Origin: Gilvimarinus agarilyticus
GTDB lineage: Bacteria > Pseudomonadota > Gammaproteobacteria > Pseudomonadales > Cellvibrionaceae
Direction: 5' to 3'
Length of the DNA: 49,103 nt
NCBI RefSeq assembly: GCF_000832015.1
Contig: NZ_JXCJ01000001.1
Span: forward strand, 2,023,905 to 2,073,007
Every line of letters starts with the position of its first letter. The stretch's first letter is position 1. Under the pieces are notes generated by a model, which made no database searches, was not told the DNA's origin, and saw nothing but the letters and a program-made list of their open reading frames with translations. The translations under genes and the position numbers were made by a program. This document shows, piece by piece, positions 27,200-35,332 of the stretch.

Positions 27200-27691
27200 T
27201 TATTTAGCGCTGTACTTTAAGGTCACAAACTGACCCTCTTTTAAATCTGAGGTTTCAGCTCCGTCGTGTAAGCCAGAAATCGCCACGGCCTCTGGCAAGT
27301 CAATTACCCTTGGCGCACCGCCGTCGGCGGGGCGTATCAAAGCAATATTCTGCTCTAAGTTCACCTCTAAGATCTCAGCTTTAACGACCTTTTGTGCTGG
27401 CTGTGGCGCGACTACTTTATTAATTTTTAACTTGACGTTTTGGCCGACTTCAACCGATGCCATATCGGTAGACTTATAGCCGTCCAGATCAATTTTTGGT
27501 GTACCGGTAAAACCGTAAGTCACCAACTCGCCGGTTTTATCGGTTAGCACAGTTAGGCTGTTAGTGTCGTAATCCACTGACTGAACAACACCTTTTAATG
27601 TGATGTCGGCGGCCAGGGCAACGCTGCTAGCTGTCAGTGCCAGGCCCGCAATCAGCGATGAAACAGTAGTACGTGCAGTAAAAATAGACAT
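27200..27691 (-). CDS. Small exported protein, paralogue A
   Basis: 163 residues from the ATG at 27691; AGAGGA lies upstream and an alternative TTG two codons earlier is too close to it. The signal peptide is TVSSLIAGLALTASSVALAA. The mature part is beta-rich: GVVQSVDYDTNSLTVLTDKT, VEVGQNVKLKINKV, and a very conserved block EILEVNLEQNIALIRPADGG. The layout resembles DUF5666/OB-fold-like periplasmic domains, but I cannot name the family. It is clearly homologous to the next gene on the same strand (28178-28669). Its upstream region carries a GTTAC-N5-GTTAC direct repeat. Confidence 0.82.
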   Translation of the reverse strand: MSIFTARTTVSSLIAGLALTASSVALAADITLKGVVQSVDYDTNSLTVLTDKTGELVTYGFTGTPKIDLDGYKSTDMASVEVGQNVKLKINKVVAPQPAQKVVKAEILEVNLEQNIALIRPADGGAPRVIDLPEAVAISGLHDGAETSDLKEGQFVTLKYSAK

Positions 27692-28148
27692 ATTCAAATC
27701 CTCTAAGCTGTCTAAGTCATATCAGTTAAATAACGCTGTAAAAGGCGAGTGGGCAAATCTCATCCTTATTGCTTGCGCAAACCTTTGTTAACGATGTGTT
27801 GTCTGCGCAGGAAACATATTACTGATACTTTCTAACTTTTTGTTACTTAAAGTTACTGTATTTTATATCAATTACTTATTTAAATCTAAGAAGTTCAATT
27901 AATATAATATAAGGAAATAAAAAAGCCTTTTTATGGTGCGTGGACTTAACTTGTGCCTGTTTTTGGGTGATCGTTGTGATAATTAGTAACACTTTTTTGG
28001 TGCGTTACGGCTTTTTGTTGCCCCTAAACGTGGCGACTGACGGCGCCGTTACTACGGGTGGCTAATGGGCTTGGTGCTACATAAGGGGGGGCGTTACGGA
28101 GGGGGTTACTGCTACGTGGTGTGGTTGCTGGCGCAGGCGGGGTAATAA
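27692..28148. other. Intergenic region between the two paralogues, rich in GTTAC motifs
   Basis: 457 bases without a credible gene. The part next to the minus-strand start is AT-rich and should hold its promoter. GTTAC/GTAAC pentamers occur at 27842, 27852, 27986, 28004, 28048, 28093 and 28105. The pairs 27842/27852 and 28093/28105 are direct repeats 10 and 12 bases apart. Confidence 0.6.
27842..27856. promoter_or_regulatory. GTTAC-N5-GTTAC direct repeat upstream of paralogue A
   Basis: Two GTTAC pentamers with starts 10 bases apart lie about 150 bp upstream of the start codon at 27691. One-helical-turn direct repeats of this type are typical binding sites of OmpR-family response regulators (CpxR- or RstA-like). 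The regulator is not known. Confidence 0.45.
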
Positions 28149-28170
28149 GTGGGCCTCTGGCGAGGCCCAC
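28149..28170 (-). terminator. Hairpin downstream of paralogue B
   Basis: GTGGGCCTC (28149-28157), loop TGGC, GAGGCCCAC (28162-28170) is a perfect 9-bp stem 7 bases after the minus-strand stop. On that strand a TTATTA follows, so the T-run is weak. Confidence 0.65.
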
Positions 28171-28177
28171 CGAATCA

Positions 28178-28669
28178 TTATTGTGGCGCGTACTTAAAGG
28201 TAACCTGCTGGCCAGCCTCTAAGTCTTCGATACCAGCGCCTTTATGCAGGCCTGACACACGAATAGCGTCTGGCAGGGCGATAGTGCGTGGGGCGCTACC
28301 GTCGGCCGGGCGAATCAAAGCAATGTTCTGCTGTAAGTTTACTTCCAGAATCTCACCCTGAATAACACGGCTCTTGGGCTTCTCTGGCTCAATGCTAGAA
28401 AGCTTCAGGGTAACGTTTTGGCCTGGTTGTAAGTTAGACATGTCGCGCACTGGGCGACCGCCTACACGTACCTTTGGGGTGTCGGGAAAGCTGTAGGTCA
28501 GCTTCTCGCCGGTTTCGTCGGCGATAATTGAAACACTTTTATTCTCTAGGTCGACAGACTCGACAACGCCTGGCACTTTGCGGTCCGCGGCGCTGGCGCC
28601 GGCGGCAATAGTTAAGGCAAAGCCGGCAATAATGGTTTGTAGGCTCGAGCGGCTAGTGAAATTGAACAT
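28178..28669 (-). CDS. Small exported protein, paralogue B
   Basis: 163 residues with a signal peptide (LQTIIAGFALTIAAGASAA). It shares with paralogue A the whole layout: GVVESVDLENKSVSIIADET, the short LQPGQNVTLKL motif, and the near-identical block EILEVNLQQNIALIRPADGS, followed by IRVSGLHKGAGIEDLEAGQQ. The start ATG at 28669 follows ACGAGGT. The two genes are tandem copies separated by about 490 bp, each with its own promoter region and hairpin. Function is unknown; periplasmic location is likely from the signal peptide. Confidence 0.83.
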   Translation of the reverse strand: MFNFTSRSSLQTIIAGFALTIAAGASAADRKVPGVVESVDLENKSVSIIADETGEKLTYSFPDTPKVRVGGRPVRDMSNLQPGQNVTLKLSSIEPEKPKSRVIQGEILEVNLQQNIALIRPADGSAPRTIALPDAIRVSGLHKGAGIEDLEAGQQVTFKYAPQ

Positions 28670-29157
28670 GGTTGGTTACCTCGTATCAGTCAACGCTAAA
28701 TCAGCTTAAGGAGGGGATCACCCTCCCGGGTAAAGCAAGCGTTATCACCTGCTCGGTCACTATTTTACATATCAAGGTTACATTGATGTTACTTCGGGTA
28801 ACGGATGTGCGATTTTTTTGAAATTGTTGCGTATTTCTATAACGTGCTGTTTTTATATAAATAAATTGATTCTATTTTGGCAGACAAAACGCCGTTTAAG
28901 ACGAATGTAACTCAAGGTAACGAACTTGTCTGTCTCCGCACAACGTAACCTCAGTCGGCAAACCAAAGCATAAGGTTCGTAAAAATAATTAAACGCCCCT
29001 TGCCATATCTAAATTTTACGATTAGCCTGATACAAACTATCACAAAGTATCCGCATAAAAGTTACTGGATAACATTTTCGGTATGGAGGCTGACACTGGA
29101 ATTGGGTGTGTTTGCCTAAGCAAGCACAAAAAGTAGTACATTGGGGGAGATCGTATT
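28670..29157. promoter_or_regulatory. Divergent promoter region with clustered GTTAC/GTAAC repeats
   Basis: 488 bases between paralogue B (minus) and the TonB receptor (plus). It holds GTTAC at 28675, 28777, 28788 and 29061 and GTAAC at 28798, 28907, 28917 and 28945. The clearest sites are GTTAC-N6-GTTAC-N5-GTAAC (28777-28802) and GTAAC-N5-GTAAC (28907-28921). A shared regulator could act on both genes. GGGGGAG at 29143-29149 is the receptor's Shine-Dalgarno sequence. No gene is seen here. Confidence 0.5.
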
Positions 29158-32088
29158 TTGAACCGGTTTAGTTTTAAGCGCAGTGCGCTTGCAGTAAACG
29201 TTGCGCTGGTGGTCAGTGGTATGTCGTTAAGTGGGGTTGCCGCGGCGCAACAAAACCTTGATGAAGCGCCTATTGAAGAGGTAACCGTTGTCGGTGTGGC
29301 GGCAAGTCAGGCCCGCAACTTAGATCAAAAGCGCTTTAATGTCGGGGTGAGTGACACGATCACCGCCGAAGACATTGGTAAGCTTCCTGATACCACCATT
29401 GCCGATACATTACAGCGTGTTCCCGGGGTGCAAATTCGCCGTTCAGCGGGTGAAGGGTCGACCATTAATGTACGCGGTATGCCGCAAGTGACCGCGCTGA
29501 TGAATGGCGAGCAATTTTTAAGCGCAGGCTCAATTACTACCGTACAACCAGATTTTACGGATATTCCCGCGTCGTTGATCTCAGGGATTACCGTACACAA
29601 ATCACCCACTGCATCACTGCTGGCCGGTGGCGTATCTGGCACTCTGGATCTAAAAACCATTCGCCCGTTTGACCTTGACAGCGGGGTTACGCTGGCAGGC
29701 AATGCTGAGTTGGCTCAGGGTAGCGAGTCTAAAGGCGATGACGGCAAAGTGTCGGCATTTGCTGGCTTTAACGGCGATGATTACGGCTTGGTGGTAACAG
29801 CGACCTACGATCAAAAAACCATGGCGAATTATCGCAATGGCACCATTCTGAACGGGATGGAGTTAATTGGTGAAGATATTCGCGATCAGCGCGATTTTAA
29901 TGGCGATGGTGACAACAACGATACCTTTTTATCGCAGCGTTTTTACGGCGTAATGGATCGCGGCACCGAACGGGATCGCTTTGGTTTAAGTGCGAGCTTT
30001 CAGGCCAATATTACCGATAGCTTAGAGTTTGTCGGCGATGTGTTTTACACCGAGATGGAAGACGCCGACCGCAAACAGGGCATGATGATCGACAGTGCGC
30101 GCGGCAATAACTGGGCTTACTCTGACCAGTATGAAGAGCGCTTAGCGGGCCCTTTGGGGGGCTCGATCTATACCGTCAATCGGGCCGAGCTCAGTGTGCG
30201 CCGCGTTAGCTCGTACGCCGAATCCTTAACCAATGACCGCGACTCGACCAACACCAACCTACAGCTTAACTATGAGGGCGAGGGACCTTGGAGTGGTTCT
30301 TTGCGTTACCTGCATGGTGATGCCGAGCGCTCGCATACCGAAAATGTAGCCCACGGTTACCTCACCAGTGGTGCGCAGCATGGTTTGTTGCGCAATGACG
30401 GCTCTGGAGCCGAGCCTGCTAACCCAAGAGGTTATGGCCCGGAGGATGCACTGGTGCAGTTTGATCGCACGGGCGATTATATTTCGCTGCAGTTTGAACC
30501 GGGCTTTGGCTCTGATATTAATCAGTACAACTTGGTCTCAACCTACTCAGAGAATAACTTCCAGGAAGATGCCTCCCTCGATGTACTGCGCGCCGATGCC
30601 AGGTACAGCTTCTCCAGCGGCGACATTGCCAGTATTGATTTTGGTGTGCGTCAAGGCGAGCGTGACGTCACTCGGCAGACGCATATTCTGGTTGCGCCTT
30701 TTACCACGGGTGACTACTCCGCCGATGTGATGTGGAAGGACTCCGGTGCCTCGCTGGGCGACACCAATGGCGACGGTGAAAACAGTGTTGCCGGTGGCGA
30801 TATGACACTGGGTAGCACCAACTATTACAGTGACATGCCAGAGGGCTGGGTAAATGAGGTTAGCGACTTTGGGCCGGGCAGTGTGCCGGGTACCTTCTAC
30901 TTTATTAACCCCGAGGTGATGGACGATAACCTCGGCTTTCAAAACGCCATTTACCCGGGTAATAAAGAGCTGGTTCAACCCTCGCGCTCGTATCAAGTCG
31001 AAGAGCAAACGCAAACGGCTTTTGTGCAAATGAACCTTGAAGGTGATATAGCCGGGTTAAACTACGTTGGTAATATTGGCGCTCAATACGTTAAGACTGA
31101 GCTGGATATTCTGCAGAACATAATTGGTGGTGATCGTCCTTGTTCGCTCTGTACTGCCTCAAATAAAACCGGCGAAGAAACCATATCACGCAGCTACGAC
31201 GACTTTTTGCCAGCCGCTAACTTTGCGTTGGATATTACCGAGGATTTAATTCTACGCGCCGGTTACGCTAAAACTCTGACCAACCTTGATATCGACGACT
31301 TAGCCGGCGGGTTAAGTGTCGGGCGCAGTCGCGCGGGCGACGTATTGGGCGATCAGCTTGGGGTTAGTCCCGATTTGCTGGTGGCCATCAACGGCACCCA
31401 AAATGGCAACCCGCAACTAGAACCCTGGCGCTCGGACAACTACAACCTGTCGCTGGAGTGGTACTTTGACGATGCTAGCCTGTTAAGCGTGGGCGCTTTC
31501 TATATGGACATTGAGTCGTTCATCGAGCAGGGCACTATCACTAAAGGCTTGCCTGACGCCGACGGGGTTATTCGCCGTGAATTGCCGGTGACCACGGATA
31601 TTAATGGTGAGGGCGGCAGCATCGAAGGGTTAGAGTTTGCGTATCAACAAGCCTTTGACTTTTTACCCGGTATTTGGGGCGGTTTAGGGGCAAGCTTTAA
31701 CTTTACTTACGCGCCTAGTGATAGCTCTAACGTCGATGTTTACGGCGACGAGCTGCCGATTCAGGATAACTCTGAAAAATCCGGTAACGCTGTGCTTTGG
31801 TACGACGATTACGGCTGGCAGTTCCGTATTGCCGCTAACTATCGCAGTGACCGGCTCGATCGTTTGGCCGATGCCATTGGCGAAGGGGTTGTTCCCATCT
31901 GGACGGATTCGACGGTTTATGTGGATCTGTCGGCCAGCTATGACATTAACGATTACGTCAGTGTCTATGTACAGGGCAGTAACATTACTGACGAGTTTGA
32001 AAACCAGTACGCCCAGTGGGATGACTATGTTATTACCCAAAACATCTATGAAAGCCGCTGGTCGGTAGGTGTTCGCGGGCGTTTCTAA
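29158..32088 (+). CDS. TonB-dependent receptor (TIGR01782-like, Xanthomonas/Caulobacter type)
   Basis: 976 residues, initiated by TTG at 29158 eight bases after GGGGGAG. The signal peptide ends near GVAAAQQ, a TonB box IEEVTVVG follows, then a plug domain (VSDTITAEDIGKLPDTTIAD, LQRVPGVQIRRSAGEGSTIN, VRGMPQVTALMNGEQFL), then a long 22-strand-type barrel ending in Phe (SRWSVGVRGRF). The length and the ITAEDIGKLPDTTIADTLQR signature fit the class often used for large plant- or algal-derived sugars or other bulky nutrients. No degradative enzymes are adjacent, so the substrate is open. A terminator follows at 32148. Confidence 0.94.
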   Translation: MNRFSFKRSALAVNVALVVSGMSLSGVAAAQQNLDEAPIEEVTVVGVAASQARNLDQKRFNVGVSDTITAEDIGKLPDTTIADTLQRVPGVQIRRSAGEGSTINVRGMPQVTALMNGEQFLSAGSITTVQPDFTDIPASLISGITVHKSPTASLLAGGVSGTLDLKTIRPFDLDSGVTLAGNAELAQGSESKGDDGKVSAFAGFNGDDYGLVVTATYDQKTMANYRNGTILNGMELIGEDIRDQRDFNGDGDNNDTFLSQRFYGVMDRGTERDRFGLSASFQANITDSLEFVGDVFYTEMEDADRKQGMMIDSARGNNWAYSDQYEERLAGPLGGSIYTVNRAELSVRRVSSYAESLTNDRDSTNTNLQLNYEGEGPWSGSLRYLHGDAERSHTENVAHGYLTSGAQHGLLRNDGSGAEPANPRGYGPEDALVQFDRTGDYISLQFEPGFGSDINQYNLVSTYSENNFQEDASLDVLRADARYSFSSGDIASIDFGVRQGERDVTRQTHILVAPFTTGDYSADVMWKDSGASLGDTNGDGENSVAGGDMTLGSTNYYSDMPEGWVNEVSDFGPGSVPGTFYFINPEVMDDNLGFQNAIYPGNKELVQPSRSYQVEEQTQTAFVQMNLEGDIAGLNYVGNIGAQYVKTELDILQNIIGGDRPCSLCTASNKTGEETISRSYDDFLPAANFALDITEDLILRAGYAKTLTNLDIDDLAGGLSVGRSRAGDVLGDQLGVSPDLLVAINGTQNGNPQLEPWRSDNYNLSLEWYFDDASLLSVGAFYMDIESFIEQGTITKGLPDADGVIRRELPVTTDINGEGGSIEGLEFAYQQAFDFLPGIWGGLGASFNFTYAPSDSSNVDVYGDELPIQDNSEKSGNAVLWYDDYGWQFRIAANYRSDRLDRLADAIGEGVVPIWTDSTVYVDLSASYDINDYVSVYVQGSNITDEFENQYAQWDDYVITQNIYESRWSVGVRGRF

Positions 32089-32120
32089 ACCGCTGTTTTG
32101 ATTTTGCTAAGTCTCGCTAT

Positions 32121-32177
32121 CGCCTAAGTTCTTAGGCGTACTCTCTTGGCCCCGATGCGTGCATTGGGGCCTTTTTT
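32121..32177 (+). terminator. Palindrome and Rho-independent terminator after TonB receptor
   Basis: Two hairpins follow the stop. CGCCTAAG-TT-CTTAGGCG (32121-32138) comes first. Then GGCCCC (32148-32153) pairs with GGGGCC (32166-32171), followed by six T. The second is the terminator; the first may protect the 3' end. Confidence 0.85.
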
Positions 32178-32254
32178 AAATGTGTGCTGTTGCCGCGAGG
32201 AGCGGTTTGCCGGGTCTGTTACACTGTAAGCAATCGCAACCACCCAAACGCTTA

Positions 32255-33439
32255 ATGGCCATGACACACTCGACAAGCGCTAATCCTAAAAAAATAGGGC
32301 CGCCGGTTTGGTGGAGCCCAGAGCTGCTGCCCTGGCGTTTGCTGCACCGGTTTCTCGATCAGCTCGAGGCGGGCCACCGCCCTTATATAAAAGTTACGCC
32401 TAAATCTGTCCCCGAGTTGTACGATTTTCAGGCGCAAGATGTTGAATTTTTGTGGGCGCTGCTCGATGACCTCGACCGCCAATATCACATGCTAACCATT
32501 AAGCGAGCGCGCGTTACCTCTCAGCAAGAGCCTTACGATAACGCCCAAATTTACTTCTTACCCGATAAAGAGCCCATAGTGCGCGAGTGGTTAAAGCGGC
32601 CTGCGCTCGACCCCTACGCCATAACCTGGGCGCACGAGCTGCAGAGAGTAGCCGATAAGTTTGAAGACGCCGGCAACGCGCTGGTGAATCGCCACGTTCG
32701 CGCTAAGGGTATGTCGGCGGCGCAAGTGGTACGCGCCTTTGCCCGTATCGGTGACGAGTTGCAACAGCCTATGTCGTTAAGGGCGCTTTCGGCGCGCTGC
32801 TTCGCCGGGGACTCTAAATTTTTAGAGCCACACGAGTCGCTGGTGCGAGCCCTTTACCCGACATTATCGCAGCGGCTACAGCTGCGCCCGGTGATGCTGG
32901 TGGTGCATCTCGGCCAGCCTCTCACGCATTTACTGTTTGTCGAAAACCAAGACACCTTTTTAATGCTGGCACACGCTAATTTGCCGGGCATTACCGTGGT
33001 TTACAGTGCCGGCTTTCGTGGTAGCGCGGCACGAGTGCGGGAGCCGGGCCGGGCGGTCTTTTCCTTTCTCAACCCCAATGGGGATATCGCAGAGTTTAAG
33101 CAAGCGTGGTTTGACGAGCAGCCTCGCTGGCTACACGTCAGTTTCTGGGGCGACTTAGATTATGCCGGAATGGCAATTTTAAAAGCACTGCGTCAAAGCT
33201 TTACCCAGCTGCAGGCATGGCGCCCAGGGTATGAGCCATTATTGCAACGGTTAAACAGCGGTCTGGGCCACGCCCAGGCGTCGGGCGTTAAAAGCCCGCA
33301 GTCCGATCCGGATATCACCGGCTGTGAGTATGCCGATACCGTTTTATTACCGGCTATCAGGCGGGAGCAGGGTTACGTGGACCAAGAGGCCATCACTTTG
33401 CACGAATTGCTTTCTGATCAACAGAATATACCTATATAA
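32255..33439 (+). CDS. JetD-like (DUF2220, Wadjet nuclease-subunit family) protein, without JetABC
   Basis: 394 residues from the ATG at 32255; the frame extends to 32180, but that start abuts the previous terminator's T-run. The C-terminal part has Toprim-like elements of the JetD domain: VENQDTFLMLAHANLPG (acidic Glu in the first strand) and VSFWGDLDYAGMAILKALR (the GD-x-D-x-x-G motif), then CEYADTVLLPAIRREQGYVD and QEAITLHELL. In Wadjet, JetD is the Topo VI-A-like subunit that cleaves plasmid DNA with the JetABC condensin. No jetA, jetB or jetC is adjacent; hipB and hipA follow. The family call is by motif and overall fold pattern; the activity of the solitary form is unknown. Confidence 0.78.
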   Translation: MAMTHSTSANPKKIGPPVWWSPELLPWRLLHRFLDQLEAGHRPYIKVTPKSVPELYDFQAQDVEFLWALLDDLDRQYHMLTIKRARVTSQQEPYDNAQIYFLPDKEPIVREWLKRPALDPYAITWAHELQRVADKFEDAGNALVNRHVRAKGMSAAQVVRAFARIGDELQQPMSLRALSARCFAGDSKFLEPHESLVRALYPTLSQRLQLRPVMLVVHLGQPLTHLLFVENQDTFLMLAHANLPGITVVYSAGFRGSAARVREPGRAVFSFLNPNGDIAEFKQAWFDEQPRWLHVSFWGDLDYAGMAILKALRQSFTQLQAWRPGYEPLLQRLNSGLGHAQASGVKSPQSDPDITGCEYADTVLLPAIRREQGYVDQEAITLHELLSDQQNIPI

Positions 33440-33474
33440 GTTTTATATAGCTAAAAATATACCTTTATAGGTAT
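33425..33474 (+). promoter_or_regulatory. Operator-like palindromes and promoter region of hipBA
   Basis: CTATATAA-GTT-TTATATAG (33432-33450) and ATACCT-TTAT-AGGTAT (33459-33474) are perfect inverted repeats. The unit AATATACCT-N-TATA also occurs twice, at 33425 and 33456, 31 bases (about three turns) apart. HipB proteins autoregulate by binding paired palindromes upstream of their own operon, so these are likely HipB sites. The first covers the stop codon of the JetD-like gene. Confidence 0.6.
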
Positions 33475-33554
33475 TTTATTTTGTTTGGTTTGAGCTCTTG
33501 TGGTACGCTTACTGTTCGTTTATTAACCGCTTAGCGCTGGTGGGGCGAGTGATT

Positions 33555-33866
33555 ATGCCAAGTACCGACTACCAATTAGGTATCGATGAGGATGCCAAGC
33601 GAGCTTTTGAGATCTTTGCGGGCAATCTTAAGCAGGCGCGCAAGGCGCGAGGCTGGACCATTCAGGAGGCTGCCGCACGCGCGCTCTTGTCGGTTAATGC
33701 TTACCGTGCCGCCGAGGCCGGCAATCTGGGAACCGCCGCCGGCGTATATCTCGCGGCGCTAAACGCCATGAATTTAGCCGATGCCGTGGCTGATTTAGCC
33801 GCACCACATCGCGATGACGTAGGGCGACAAATCCTGCAAGCCAAAGCTAAGTTGCGGGAGCGCTAA
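33555..33866 (+). CDS. hipB: HipB-like antitoxin / XRE-type regulator
   Basis: 103 residues from the ATG at 33555; the frame begins at 33498, but only the later ATG gives a normal antitoxin length with a GGGGCGAG upstream. A helix-turn-helix of the XRE/Cro type lies in FAGNLKQARKARGWTIQEAA then RALLSVNAYRAAEAGN. Its stop overlaps the hipA start by one base (TAATG), the usual coupling in hipBA. It should neutralise HipA and repress the operon. The helix-turn-helix is somewhat degenerate, so the antitoxin role rests partly on context. Confidence 0.85.
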   Translation: MPSTDYQLGIDEDAKRAFEIFAGNLKQARKARGWTIQEAAARALLSVNAYRAAEAGNLGTAAGVYLAALNAMNLADAVADLAAPHRDDVGRQILQAKAKLRER

Positions 33867-35077
33867 TGGCTTATCAGTCAGCGTATGTATTTGCTCGTTT
33901 GGGTAGCGGTGAGCGTCGCCTGGCCGGCATTATTACGTGTGAGCCGCCGCTAGCCGAATTTGTTTACAGCAAAGAGTGGTTGGCCGAGCCGGAGGCTTAC
34001 CCGTTAGACCCGGTCAATTTACCTTTAGTGAACCGTACATTCCGCACCCAAAACCCCAAGGGCACTTTTGGTGTTTTTACCGATGCCGGCCCCGATGACT
34101 GGGGTACGCGCATTATGTTGATGCATCACAACAGCAGCCCACAAAATGAAGTCGAACGCTTGCTGCGTACCAGTGGCGGTGGGGTCGGGTTGTTGGAGTT
34201 TAGTTTGTCGCGCAGCTATCCGCGTAATCCCACTGAATTGCCTGGCATTGAGTTACTGGATGAGTTGGCGGCAGTCGCGCAAAAGGTGCAGGAGCACGAA
34301 CCGCTTACGCCAGAACAGCTTGCATTAATTGAACCGGGGTCATCCATGGGGGGGGCGCGCCCCAAAGTGGTGGTCACCGATGGCGCCAGCCAGTGGTTGG
34401 TGAAGTTCTCGCGCGAGCAGGATTTACTGGATATCCCCGCGCTGGAGCACTTAACCATGGCCTTGCTGCGCGAGGCGGGTATTCGCGTGCCCGCCATCGC
34501 TATACGTACATTGGGAGCGGGGCGCAGTGCGTACTTGATCGAGCGGTTCGATCGTATGGCCGGCCAGCCTCTGCATTTTGTGTCAGCCAACAGCCTGTTC
34601 AACACTTCTCGGCTGCGCCGTGTGCGCGACTCGCGTAAAAATCCCTATAGCTACGTGAACCTCGCGACTATTTTGCGCAAGCACTCGAGCGAGCCGGTAA
34701 CCGATTGCCGTGAACTGTTTACTCGCATGGTGTGCAATATTTTATTGGGCAATACCGACGATCACGCCCGCAACCATGCCATGGTGTGTTCAGTTAACGA
34801 TAGGCAGTGGCGTTTAGCGCCCGTATACGATGTATTGCCCACCTTAGGTGGGGTGCGCGGGCATCAGGCTATGGGCGTGGGTACATTGGGTGCCGATGCC
34901 ACGCCGGAAAACGCCCGCACACTGTGCAAGCTATTTTATTTGAGCGATACCGAAGCGCAAAGCGAAATAGACAGATTGCGCGGGTTAATAGCCACTTTGC
35001 CAGAGCGTGCTGTTAAGGCGGGCATGGCCGCCGGCGAGATTCATATGCTGGAAGGCGTTTTAAACGTTAACGCCTAA
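33866..35077 (+). CDS. hipA: HipA-family kinase toxin
   Basis: 403 residues. The N-terminal HipA_N segment includes NPKGTFGVFTDAGPDDWGTR. The kinase core has SSMGGARPKVVVTDGASQWL and VKFSREQDLLDIPALEHLTM (ATP-binding Lys in LVKFS), then the catalytic GNTDDHARNHAMV loop and the metal-binding LAPVYDVLPT. HipA kinases phosphorylate targets such as glutamyl-tRNA synthetase and induce growth arrest. The gene is coupled to hipB. Together with the JetD-like gene just upstream it forms a possible defence or stress cluster. Confidence 0.92.
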   Translation: MAYQSAYVFARLGSGERRLAGIITCEPPLAEFVYSKEWLAEPEAYPLDPVNLPLVNRTFRTQNPKGTFGVFTDAGPDDWGTRIMLMHHNSSPQNEVERLLRTSGGGVGLLEFSLSRSYPRNPTELPGIELLDELAAVAQKVQEHEPLTPEQLALIEPGSSMGGARPKVVVTDGASQWLVKFSREQDLLDIPALEHLTMALLREAGIRVPAIAIRTLGAGRSAYLIERFDRMAGQPLHFVSANSLFNTSRLRRVRDSRKNPYSYVNLATILRKHSSEPVTDCRELFTRMVCNILLGNTDDHARNHAMVCSVNDRQWRLAPVYDVLPTLGGVRGHQAMGVGTLGADATPENARTLCKLFYLSDTEAQSEIDRLRGLIATLPERAVKAGMAAGEIHMLEGVLNVNA

Positions 35078-35332
35078 AGCGCGCCGGGTTTGCGTTATTC
35101 GTCTTACCTGCCGGCGTATATCGTCTAAACTTATGTAAAGTTCGTCACGCCTGCACGCACGCGCTGTCTCATTTGGCGCTGCTATTGCCGTGTAAAACTG
35201 TGATGGCATCGCGATCTTCTAACGTGACACTTTTTGCTGGTTGACTCTCCCCTTGTAATAGTAAGTCGGCAACCTCAACTAAGTGGTTGTAGTCAGTGTT
35301 TCTTTCATTGTGCAAATTTCTCGAGGTTAGCT

